Assembly (NCBI GenBank): GCA_002327765.1 | Contig: DCUH01000022.1 | Coordinates: 1-25,836 of the forward strand | Direction: 5' to 3' | Origin: a bacterium UBA2219 | Lineage (GTDB): Bacteria; Desulfobacterota; Deferrimicrobia; Deferrimicrobiales; Deferrimicrobiaceae | Length of the DNA stretch: 25,836 nt | Shown: positions 11,471 through 17,851 of the stretch, one piece after another | How the letters are laid out: each line of letters starts with the position of its first letter | Numbering within the stretch: the stretch's first letter is position 1 | Notes under the pieces: generated by a model | The model's database searches: none | What the model was told of the DNA's origin: nothing | What the model saw: the letters and a program-made list of their open reading frames with translations, nothing else | Translations under genes and position numbers: made by a program

Positions 11471-12468
11471 AGCAAGACCTTCGTCTTGATCTTGGTTTCC
11501 CGGACCACCCGAAAACGCGCCGACTGGTACGCCGTCTCGGCGAGGTGGCGCCTCTCTGCCTGCTGCGGTTGTGGGGGTTCGCTGCGACCAGCAGGCCGAA
11601 GGGTCTGCTTACGGGATGCGACGTGCACGACATCGCGTTCGCGGCGCGTTGGGGTGGAGATCCGGAAGAATTCGTGCGCGCACTTGTGGAAATCAGGTGG
11701 CTCGACGAGGTGCACGACGGGGACACGCTGGTGTACGCCTTACATGACTGGGCAGAGCATCAGCCGTGGGTGTTCGGAGCAGAGGATCGGAGCGAGAAGG
11801 CCCGTAAACTCGCGTATCAAAAACATTATGGGGACGATGCTACCCGCATGCGTGGCGCAGTGCGTCCCGCAGTGCGGCCCGCAGTGCGGGGCGCACATGC
11901 GCGGCGCAGTGCTCCGTCTCCGTCTCCGTCTCCGTCTCCGTCTCCGTCTCCGTCTCCGTCTCCGTCTCCGTCTCCAAAGACTTTACAACCATCGTCGGGC
12001 ACAGAACCACCCGACGCTCCTGTCGCGGAAATCGTCGCCTACCTGAACCTTCAGGCCGGGAAGGCCTTCCGGGCGGACACCCTCCAGACCGCGAAGCACA
12101 TCCGGGCCCGGTGGGCGAGGGCTCCCGACTTCGAGAAGTTCAAGCGCGTGATCGACAACATGGTCTCGCGCTGGAAGGAGGACGCGAAGATGAGCGCGTT
12201 CCTGAGCCCCGACACGCTGTTCGGCAGCGACGCGAAATTCGAAAAGTACCTGAACGCGGGGTCCGGAGGGTCCCATGGACGTCAAATCGAATCAGGATCT
12301 GGAAAACATCCGGGACAACCTGGTGCGGCTGACCGAGGCCCGGGGCTCCGGGAAAAGTACGCCCGAATCGGGGCCTCCGTCCGAGCCGACGGAGGAGGTT
12401 GTCCGGCGCATGAAGCGGCGCCGCCTGGCGAACGCGGGAGTGCCGGCGAGGTTTCTGGGGGTGGATAG
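11467..12468 (+). CDS. replisome organizer-like replication protein
   Basis: The 333-residue frame starts at GTG 11467 and overlaps the stop before it. The N-terminal domain (about residues 1-120, QDLRLDLGFPDHPKTRRLV to HDWAEHQPWVF) resembles winged-helix origin-binding domains. A linker of (Ser-Pro) repeats follows at about 148-170. The C-terminal domain, VAEIVAYLNLQAGKAFR to SPDTLFGSDAKFEKYLN (about 190-268), matches the conserved phage C-terminal domain Phg_2220_C. The protein would open the origin and recruit the DnaC-like loader next to it, as lambda O does with P. The last 64 codons overlap dnaC and look like low-complexity run-on. Confidence 0.8.
   Translation: MKQDLRLDLGFPDHPKTRRLVRRLGEVAPLCLLRLWGFAATSRPKGLLTGCDVHDIAFAARWGGDPEEFVRALVEIRWLDEVHDGDTLVYALHDWAEHQPWVFGAEDRSEKARKLAYQKHYGDDATRMRGAVRPAVRPAVRGAHARRSAPSPSPSPSPSPSPSPSPSPSPKTLQPSSGTEPPDAPVAEIVAYLNLQAGKAFRADTLQTAKHIRARWARAPDFEKFKRVIDNMVSRWKEDAKMSAFLSPDTLFGSDAKFEKYLNAGSGGSHGRQIESGSGKHPGQPGAADRGPGLREKYARIGASVRADGGGCPAHEAAPPGERGSAGEVSGGG
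11856..11890 (+). repeat. 12-bp tandem repeat GCAGTGCG-N4
   Basis: GCAGTGCG recurs at 11857, 11869 and 11881 with 12-bp spacing. It encodes the Ala-Val-Arg-Pro repeats that lead into the Ser-Pro linker of the replication protein. Repeats of this kind near the organizer could also serve as origin iterons. Confidence 0.65.
11912..11975 (+). repeat. hexanucleotide microsatellite (CTCCGT) x10
   Basis: Ten perfect CTCCGT units plus CTCC encode an alternating Ser-Pro linker. Six is a multiple of three, so unit gain or loss would change linker length without shifting frame. Confidence 0.95.
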
Positions 12469-12943
12469 GATGTCCATCGACCCGCTCGTCTGGAAGCGAT
12501 GCGAGCCGCTCCTGGACGGCGGCCCCGACGGGGTGTTTCTTTGCGGGCCGGTAGGGTGCGGGAAAACCCACCTCGCTGTCGCGCTCCTGCGGGAGGTCGT
12601 GCAGGGCTCGATCCGCTTCTTGTCCGTTCCCGAGCTGATGTTGCGGCTTCGGGAGTCGTTCCGGGACGGGGCGCGCTCGAGCGAGGGGGACATCATCGAC
12701 GCGTGTGCGGGGTGCGACCTGCTGGTGCTGGACGACCTGGGCGTCGAGAAGCCGTCGGAATTCGCCGTCCAGTCGCTCTATCTCGTTGTAGACAGGAGGT
12801 ATTCCGAGATGCGGCGGACCGTCATCACGTCGAACTTCACGATCGGTGAGATCGCGGAGCGGGTGGGAGACCGGATCGCTTCGCGGATCGCCGGCATGTG
12901 CCGGGTGGTCGAGCTGCAGGGGGAGGACCGAAGGGTCCGATGA
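12275..12943 (+). CDS. dnaC: DnaC-like helicase loader (AAA+ ATPase)
   Basis: The 222-residue protein has Walker A GPVGCGKTHL (about residues 91-100), Walker B LLVLDDLG (about 146-153), sensor 1 TVITSNFT (about 182-189) and an Arg-finger region RIASRIAG. This is the DnaC/IstB group of AAA+ ATPases that load the replicative helicase DnaB at an origin. The ATG has GGAGGG four bases upstream. It is paired with the replisome organizer before it, as lambda P is with O. The start lies 194 bases inside the organizer frame. Confidence 0.9.
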   Translation: MDVKSNQDLENIRDNLVRLTEARGSGKSTPESGPPSEPTEEVVRRMKRRRLANAGVPARFLGVDRMSIDPLVWKRCEPLLDGGPDGVFLCGPVGCGKTHLAVALLREVVQGSIRFLSVPELMLRLRESFRDGARSSEGDIIDACAGCDLLVLDDLGVEKPSEFAVQSLYLVVDRRYSEMRRTVITSNFTIGEIAERVGDRIASRIAGMCRVVELQGEDRRVR

Positions 12944-12988
12944 GTGGCTGGATGGAGTGAATCAGTCAACAGCGAAAGGAGAAACCGA

Positions 12989-13348
12989 ATGACAGGCGAA
13001 ATGGAGAGGACCTCCCTGGCGAACCTGCTGGGGGGGGCGGCGATCGAGCGGTTCGACGACGAGCTGCGGGCCGTGCTGGAGAACTGCTTGGACCCGAACA
13101 CGGGCGAAGGGGCGCGCACGATCACGCTGAAGGTCAAGCTCAAGCCGACGGAGGACCGGACCCGTGCGTACGTGCTGCTCACCTGCACATCGAGCCTGGT
13201 GGCGCCGGCGGGGGTGGCGTCGCTGGTCTACCTGGGCAAGGACCGCGGCGAGCCGGTGGCGTACGAGTACAACCCGGAGCAGCTCAAGCTCAACTTGGCC
13301 AAGAAGACCCCGGTGGTCGGCCTGGCCGAGCCCGGAAAGGGGGAGTGA
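12989..13348 (+). CDS. conserved phage protein paired with DUF2303, unknown function
   Basis: The 119-residue protein starts at ATG 12989 behind AAAGGAGA. The frame stays open upstream, but only this start has a ribosome site. The central part GARTITLKVKLKPTEDRTRA and VYLGKDRGEPVAYEYNPEQL (about residues 41-105) is mostly beta strand. Proteins of this look commonly stand directly before DUF2303 genes in phages, as here. The function is not known. A single-strand DNA-binding or recombination role is possible. Confidence 0.7.
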   Translation: MTGEMERTSLANLLGGAAIERFDDELRAVLENCLDPNTGEGARTITLKVKLKPTEDRTRAYVLLTCTSSLVAPAGVASLVYLGKDRGEPVAYEYNPEQLKLNLAKKTPVVGLAEPGKGE

Positions 13349-13352
13349 TTCG

Positions 13353-14075
13353 ATGTTGAAGGAATTCATAGAGAAGATCGAGCAGGTGGTCAAGCCAGAG
13401 GTAGTCGGTGTCGATGGTCGGCAGTTTTCGACAAGGGCGCTGCATCCGGTGCTGGAGCCGATGCCGAGCGCGCTGGTGGTGTCGAACCTCTCCTCGCTGG
13501 TGGAGTATTTCAAGAACTGGTACGTCACGGATGATTTTGGGGACAAATCGTTGTTGGTCCATGTCGAAACGCCGCTGTCGGTCAAGCTCCGCTCGAGGTT
13601 GGTGGGGCCCTTCGAACAGCGCGCGTGCCTCCTGGAGGCCAAGGAGGGATTCCAGTGGGGCGAGGCCAATAAGTGGATGAATCCTGAGGCCTTCACGATC
13701 ATGCTCATGTCGCAATTCGTTCAGGACGACGCGGTGGCCATGATCCTGAAGCTGACCGGCAACATCGTGGATTCTAGGATCGGGACGTTTGATGACGACG
13801 GCATCTCCCAGACTGTCAGCGCGAAGGTGGGGATCGCCCGGAGGGACAACGTGGTGGTGCCGCCTCGTGTCCAGCTGCGGCCGTTCCGTTGCTTCGCGGA
13901 AGCCGAGCAGCCGGCGTCCGACTTCCTGCTTCGGATGCGGTCCGGCCAGGGCGAAGTCCCTCCGGCTATCGCGCTGTTCGAGGCGGATGGCGGGGCGTGG
14001 AAGAACCAGGCGATGGCCAACGTCAGGGCGTACCTGAAGGGGAAGCTGCCCGAAGGTGCGGTTATCCTGGCCTAA
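13353..14075 (+). CDS. DUF2303 family phage protein
   Basis: The 240-residue protein matches the DUF2303 pattern as I recall it. It has a helical start, VVSNLSSLVEYFKNWYV (about residues 43-59), a beta-rich middle with KWMNPEAFTIMLMSQF (about 107-122), and the closing KNQAMANVRAYLKGKLPEGA (about 216-235). The family is widespread in temperate phages next to replication and recombination genes, and its biochemistry is not established. It follows its usual partner by four bases. Confidence 0.8.
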   Translation: MLKEFIEKIEQVVKPEVVGVDGRQFSTRALHPVLEPMPSALVVSNLSSLVEYFKNWYVTDDFGDKSLLVHVETPLSVKLRSRLVGPFEQRACLLEAKEGFQWGEANKWMNPEAFTIMLMSQFVQDDAVAMILKLTGNIVDSRIGTFDDDGISQTVSAKVGIARRDNVVVPPRVQLRPFRCFAEAEQPASDFLLRMRSGQGEVPPAIALFEADGGAWKNQAMANVRAYLKGKLPEGAVILA

Positions 14076-14084
14076 GGCGCGCCC

Positions 14085-15158
14085 ATGAACCGAACCCCGG
14101 GCCCCACCCTGAAGCTGGTCGGAAACGTCTGGCACTACCGTTTCCAGCGGGGTGGGGTCCGGGTGATGCGCTCCACGCGCGCGACGGACTACACGAAGGC
14201 CTACGAGATCGCGTTGCGGGCGTATCTCGGAGAGCCGGAGAAGCCGACGCTGAAGGCTGGGGTCGAGGAGTGGCACGAGACCAACGAGAAAGTCTTCTCC
14301 CCGGCGCACCTCCGAAACGTCTGGGACCTGCGCAAGCACCTGGGCGACCTGGCCGATGTGCCCGTCGATCACCTGACGACGGAGCGCGTGGAGGGCTGGC
14401 GGAACGATCTCCTCGAGCGGTACTCGCCGGCGACCGTAAACCAGCGGCTGCGCTGCGTCAAGCTGGTCCTGAACTGGCTCATCCGCCGGGGGGTGCTCTC
14501 AAAGCTGCCGTTCGTCGTCCCGATGATCAAGCTGCAGAAAAAGCCCCGGGTGATCGTGCCGGTGGAGAAGTCAGCCGTCTGGCAGGAATCCGTGGTCCGG
14601 ATCGCGGGTTCCCGCTGGAGCCTTGCGACGGCCGTGATGATGGCGTTCGCCCTGGGGCTGCGGGAGGGGGAAGCGCTCGGGGCCCGGTGGGAATGGATCG
14701 ACTGGGAGCTTTGCACCTACAGCCCGGGCGAGACCAAGGACCGGAAGACGGTCCCGATCCCCATGCCTCCGTGGCTGGTGGATCGACTCCGGCAGCGGAA
14801 GAGATCCGGGGGGCTGATCGCTCCGTCTCCGAGGGGCGGGGAGTATTCGCCGGGGGCGACGTGGGCCCTGATCCGGGAGGCCAGCGCCGCGGTGGGCGTC
14901 GTGGGGCTCCATCCTCACCGGCTGCGGGCCAACTTCGCGACCCGGCTGAGCGAGGACGGGATCCCGGTACAGGACATCCAGCGGCTGCTGCGCCACCGCT
15001 CTCTGCTCACCACGGCCGGGTACCTCGAGCCCTCCATGGATCGCGTCGCGGAGGCCCAGAATCGCGTCGCGGAGCGCCTCGGGCTGGCCGGAAAAAAGGG
15101 GCAGGAAATTGGCGAAGAGGGTTCGGCCAGTGCCCGCAGGGTGCCGGATAGATTTTAA
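14085..15158 (+). CDS. second tyrosine recombinase/integrase
   Basis: The 357-residue protein has a SAM-like core-binding domain (about residues 45-150) and a full catalytic set. This comprises Arg in ALGLREGEAL (about 190), Lys in TKDRKTVPIP (about 217), HPHRLRANFATRL (His-x-x-Arg, about 275-287), LLRHRSLLTTAGYLEP with the second His and nucleophilic Tyr (about 303-318). It lies in the rightward early operon, not beside attP, and is only distantly like the int at 2487-3500. It may resolve genome multimers, act on a second site, or be a captured integrase. The last 30 residues look like an unstructured tail. Confidence 0.92.
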   Translation: MNRTPGPTLKLVGNVWHYRFQRGGVRVMRSTRATDYTKAYEIALRAYLGEPEKPTLKAGVEEWHETNEKVFSPAHLRNVWDLRKHLGDLADVPVDHLTTERVEGWRNDLLERYSPATVNQRLRCVKLVLNWLIRRGVLSKLPFVVPMIKLQKKPRVIVPVEKSAVWQESVVRIAGSRWSLATAVMMAFALGLREGEALGARWEWIDWELCTYSPGETKDRKTVPIPMPPWLVDRLRQRKRSGGLIAPSPRGGEYSPGATWALIREASAAVGVVGLHPHRLRANFATRLSEDGIPVQDIQRLLRHRSLLTTAGYLEPSMDRVAEAQNRVAERLGLAGKKGQEIGEEGSASARRVPDRF

Positions 15159-15169
15159 AGGAAGTAGCA

Positions 15170-15202
15170 ATGGATTATGAAATTGCAGGGAGGCGGCCAT
15201 GA
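15170..15202 (+). CDS. possible 10-codon leader peptide
   Basis: An AAAGGAAG site precedes ATG 15170, which opens MDYEIAGRRP and stops at a TGA overlapping the ATG of the terminase-like gene. Its own body contains the ribosome site (GGGAGG) of that gene. It may couple or tune translation of the packaging genes. It is too short for more certainty. Confidence 0.3.
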   Translation: MDYEIAGRRP

Positions 15203-15711
15203 GCGGGAGAAAAAGGGCTGAAAACATGGGAGAAAACGGCGAGGACGGTAAAAATCAAGGCGGAAGGCCCACGAAATTCAAAAAAGAGTACATTCAGCAG
15301 GCTTTTGCGCTCGCGCTGCATGGTGCCGAGTACAAAGAACTTCCGGAATTACTGGGCATTAACCCCAAAACCTTAAAGTCGTGGGAAAAAACGCATCCGG
15401 AGGTTTTAATCCATTTTTCCAGAGGAAAGAAGCTTGCCCCGTCCGATGTGTCGCTGAATCTCTATCGTCGCGCCTGCGGGTACAGCCACAAGGCCGTGAA
15501 GATTTTCTGCCTGAAGAACGGCCTGGTGGTGAAGGTGCCGTACACGGAACACTACCCTCCGGATCCCAAAGCCGCGGAGCTCTTCCTGACGAACCGGGAT
15601 CCTAAGCGGTGGAAGAAGCGACTCGACGTGAAGCACGAGCTCGCCGACGGCCTGGCCGCGCGCCTGGCGGCGGCCCGGCAGCGGGTGACGAAGAAGGGAG
15701 GGAACGGGTGA
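15199..15711 (+). CDS. small terminase-like protein
   Basis: The 170-residue protein has a N-terminal HTH, GRPTKFKKEYIQQAFALAL to LLGINPKTLKSWEKTHPE (about residues 22-68). A conserved-looking SLNLYRRACGYSHKAVKIF (about 86-104), YTEHYPPDPKAAELFLTNRD (about 116-135) and PKRWKKRLDVKHE follow. This is the usual order of small terminase/phBC6A51-type proteins, which bind packaging DNA. It is separated from the large subunit by five genes, which is unusual, and a second HTH candidate lies closer (17525-17743). GGGAGG lies upstream of the ATG. Confidence 0.7.
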   Translation: MSGRKRAENMGENGEDGKNQGGRPTKFKKEYIQQAFALALHGAEYKELPELLGINPKTLKSWEKTHPEVLIHFSRGKKLAPSDVSLNLYRRACGYSHKAVKIFCLKNGLVVKVPYTEHYPPDPKAAELFLTNRDPKRWKKRLDVKHELADGLAARLAAARQRVTKKGGNG

Positions 15712-16367
15712 AATACAAAAAGAGGCCGATTGTGGTTGAGGCGACTCAATGGTTTCGGAATGGCGATCATCCCGAAGACGGGGAGGAAGTGTTCGCGGGT
15801 GGGCCGTTTAGGGGGGAAAAATACGAAGGGAAGGTCGTGAGGTATTATCGGCACCCGAACGTGCCGGGAACGGATTTCTGCGCGTACTGCAAGCGGATGT
15901 TCCACGACCACGGATGGATCGATACGTTAGAGGGCGGGCATATCGTATGCCCCGGCGACTGGGTCATCAAAGGCATCAAAGGCGAGTTCTATTCCTGCAA
16001 GCCGGACATATTCAAAGCGACTTACGAGGAGGTCTCCGGCTCCGACGAGCTGGCGGGGAAGATCATTCGACATGTCCACCCGAAGTCTACAGATGGTCCG
16101 ATGTGGGAATGGTTCGGCCTGACCTATAGCGCCTACTTGGTGCTGCATCGGGTTGCCCTGTGCTCGATGCCGATCGAATGGCAGGGTCGGTTTATAGCAA
16201 TGCTTGATGAAATCCGAAAGTGCTTTGGGGATTGCCAACCGGAAGGGACAGATGGGTTCTGGGTGAGGTTGAAGGATTCGCGAGGCCGCTTTGTACGCGA
16301 TCCGTTATCTGGGTACCGGCACCACCCTGTCCTGAAATGCACAAGAAGCGAGGGGGGGAATTCCTGA
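15708..16367 (+). CDS. conserved phage protein with a two-part structure, unknown function
   Basis: The 219-residue protein starts at GTG 15708, coupled to the previous stop. The first half (about residues 1-110, KKRPIVVEATQWF to PGDWVIKGIKGEFYSCKPDI) is a pattern found as a stand-alone small protein in many phages. The second half (about 115-219) contains LVLHRVALCSMPIEWQGRFI and YRHHPVLK and looks like a separate unit. It may be a fusion of two common phage proteins. The biochemical role is not known. Confidence 0.7.
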   Translation: MKYKKRPIVVEATQWFRNGDHPEDGEEVFAGGPFRGEKYEGKVVRYYRHPNVPGTDFCAYCKRMFHDHGWIDTLEGGHIVCPGDWVIKGIKGEFYSCKPDIFKATYEEVSGSDELAGKIIRHVHPKSTDGPMWEWFGLTYSAYLVLHRVALCSMPIEWQGRFIAMLDEIRKCFGDCQPEGTDGFWVRLKDSRGRFVRDPLSGYRHHPVLKCTRSEGGNS

Positions 16368-16757
16368 ATGAGCGGGCAAGCCGAATGGGAAGGGAAAGCG
16401 ATATGCCCCGTCTGTTCCTTTGAGGGCGAAAGCGACTCCGAGCACGTGCTTCACGCGCACGCCGTGCTGCTCGCGTTGGCCAAGCGGTTCAACGAGGAGC
16501 GCGGGAAGGTCGACCGGCTGAAGGAGCTGTTCCAGGCGCAGAAGAAAAACCGTCTGATCCTGCAGCTGTCGGGACAGGTGCGGGAGCTGGAGGGGGAGCT
16601 GGCAGCGGCGAGGCGGGAGATCGGCGAGCTCCGGACCCAGGCGAAGGGCGCCCCGGACGCGCCGGAAGGGACCCTGCCCGAGGACGCCCGGGCGCTCTTG
16701 GCGGACATGAGGGTGCTCGGGCTCTCCGTGGAGGCCGGCGTTGACCCCGGCGAGTAG
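16368..16757 (+). CDS. coiled-coil protein with N-terminal zinc-finger-like motif
   Basis: The 129-residue protein has CPVCSFEGESDSEHVLHAH (about residues 13-31, C2H2-like spacing). A long coiled coil follows from about 38 to 92 (RFNEERGKVDRLKELFQAQK, then LQLSGQVRELEGELAAARRE), then an acidic Pro-rich end. It begins at the base after the previous stop. No family is recognised. Confidence 0.65.
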   Translation: MSGQAEWEGKAICPVCSFEGESDSEHVLHAHAVLLALAKRFNEERGKVDRLKELFQAQKKNRLILQLSGQVRELEGELAAARREIGELRTQAKGAPDAPEGTLPEDARALLADMRVLGLSVEAGVDPGE

Positions 16758-16947
16758 GGAGTGCCTGCGCTGTCACGGGACGGGCGCCGTCCTGGTCCTG
16801 GACGTGAGCAACCCGGTGTGTCTTCTGGGCGAGGAGTGGCCGATGATCGAGAGCCCATGTCACGGTTGCGGGGGTACGGGGAAGGTGCCGGCGGCGGACG
16901 AGGGCTCCGAAGGCCCGCCGGCGGCGGAGTTGGAGCATCGCCGGTGA
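16741..16947 (+). CDS. DnaJ-type zinc-finger mini-protein
   Basis: The 68-residue protein has two half-sites, CLRCHGTG (about residues 9-16) and CHGCGGTG (about 40-47), the CxxCxGxG pattern of DnaJ zinc fingers. It begins at TTG 16741 inside the previous gene. No better ATG or GTG precedes the first Cys pair. Phages often carry such isolated units. They may bind a protein or mRNA. The stop overlaps the next GTG. Confidence 0.65.
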   Translation: MTPASRECLRCHGTGAVLVLDVSNPVCLLGEEWPMIESPCHGCGGTGKVPAADEGSEGPPAAELEHRR

Positions 16948-17498
16948 AGACCCTCCGCCAGCATTACGCCGCGGCACGGGCGGTCATGAAGGACCACGGC
17001 TATCGCAGCTCATTCCCCAGCGGCGGCCGCCCGCCCCGGGAGAAGCGGAAGAAGAGGAAGGGCGAGTCGGAAGCCCCAGAGCCGCTGTACCTGACGACGC
17101 CCCGGGACGGCAAGGAGCCGAAGCGCCTGCCGGGATCTCCGACGCGCCCGTGGATGCGGCATATGCACCAGAGGAATTCCTTCGGGGACCAGGGCGAGCG
17201 GCTGCTGGTCTACGCGCTGAGCGTCCTGCGCGTCGTCGAGCGGTACGACCGGACGGGCTGGGCGAAGGAGTTCCTCGGGGCCTCCGGGGCCCGGGCCGGC
17301 CGGGATCTCGTTCCGGACGTCCGGGTGTGCCCGCTGTGCTTCGCGCGCGTGGCCGCGAACGACACCCTCCGGAAGTCTCCGTGTGTTCCATGTGGAACGA
17401 TGGTGAAGCCCGCGTCGATGATCAGCCTCGTGCGGGACGACGTCGAGGTGATGGAGAGAAAGCTCAGCCGGGGGCTGATCCCGTGCGAGCGGGAGTAG
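16944..17498 (+). CDS. protein with zinc ribbon, possible late-gene regulator
   Basis: The 184-residue protein has a basic N-terminus (RPPREKRKKRKG, about 28-39), a helical middle (DQGERLLVYALSVLRVVERY, about 82-101), and a zinc-ribbon-like pair CPLCFARVA and CVPCGTM (about 129-152). Small Cys-containing proteins just before the terminase genes can act as antiterminators or late activators (lambda Q, for example, binds zinc). A terminator at 17794-17818 lies downstream of it. This role is inferred from position only. Confidence 0.6.
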   Translation: MKTLRQHYAAARAVMKDHGYRSSFPSGGRPPREKRKKRKGESEAPEPLYLTTPRDGKEPKRLPGSPTRPWMRHMHQRNSFGDQGERLLVYALSVLRVVERYDRTGWAKEFLGASGARAGRDLVPDVRVCPLCFARVAANDTLRKSPCVPCGTMVKPASMISLVRDDVEVMERKLSRGLIPCERE

Positions 17499-17524
17499 GC
17501 GACCGCCAGGAGGAGGCGAGGACG

Positions 17525-17743
17525 ATGCCGGAAGACAGGGGACGGTGGCTTACGGGCTGGAAGTCGATCTCGATGCACCTGGACGTCGCCACGAGGACCG
17601 CCCGCCGGATGGCCTGGAAGGGGATGCCGTTGATGTGGGAGAACAGGACACCCGTTGCCTGGAGCGCCGACATCGACCTCTGGCGCCGTGCCAGGTGCGG
17701 CCAATTGCGGCCAAATGAGGCCACCCCAAAAAAAGTGTTGTAA
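17525..17743 (+). CDS. Nu1/AlpA-like winged HTH protein, candidate small terminase subunit
   Basis: The 72-residue protein has a ribosome site GGAGGAGG before ATG 17525. It is almost entirely a MerR/Nu1-type winged HTH, LTGWKSISMHLDVATRTARR (about residues 9-28), WKGMPLMWENRTPVAW and DIDLWRRA. The lambda small terminase uses the same fold to bind cosB. The gene is the last before the large terminase, and three 10-bp repeats fall in its 3' end, so it may recognise the packaging site. A plain transcription factor is the alternative. Confidence 0.65.
   Translation: MPEDRGRWLTGWKSISMHLDVATRTARRMAWKGMPLMWENRTPVAWSADIDLWRRARCGQLRPNEATPKKVL
17696..17725. repeat. three 10-bp repeats TGCGGCCAAW, candidate packaging site
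   Basis: TGCGGCCAAT, TGCGGCCAAA and TGAGGCCACC follow one another with exact 10-bp phasing at the end of the small HTH gene. Repeats bound by the small terminase occur in the same place in several phages (pac or cosB). The following 110 bases to the large terminase have no gene. They hold AAAAAAA, a GGCGCC palindrome and a terminator. Confidence 0.6.
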
Positions 17744-17793
17744 TTTTTGCTTCCGGCGCCCCAATATCGACACAGCCACAGGAGTCTTCAGGG

Positions 17794-17818
17794 AGCCCCG
17801 CACGGTGCGGGGCTTTTT
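17794..17818 (+). terminator. Rho-independent terminator before the large terminase
   Basis: AGCCCCGCA and TGCGGGGCT form a 9-bp stem with loop CGG and lead into five T residues. It lies 33 bases upstream of the terminase ATG and would separate early from late genes unless polymerase is antiterminated. Confidence 0.88.
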
Positions 17819-17851
17819 CATTTTCGGTGCAGGAACCTCGCAGGGAACCTC

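Noticed and set aside
11486..12046. An Arg-Leu repeat frame over the microsatellite
   Set aside because: It is a shifted reading of the CTCCGT repeat inside the replication gene.
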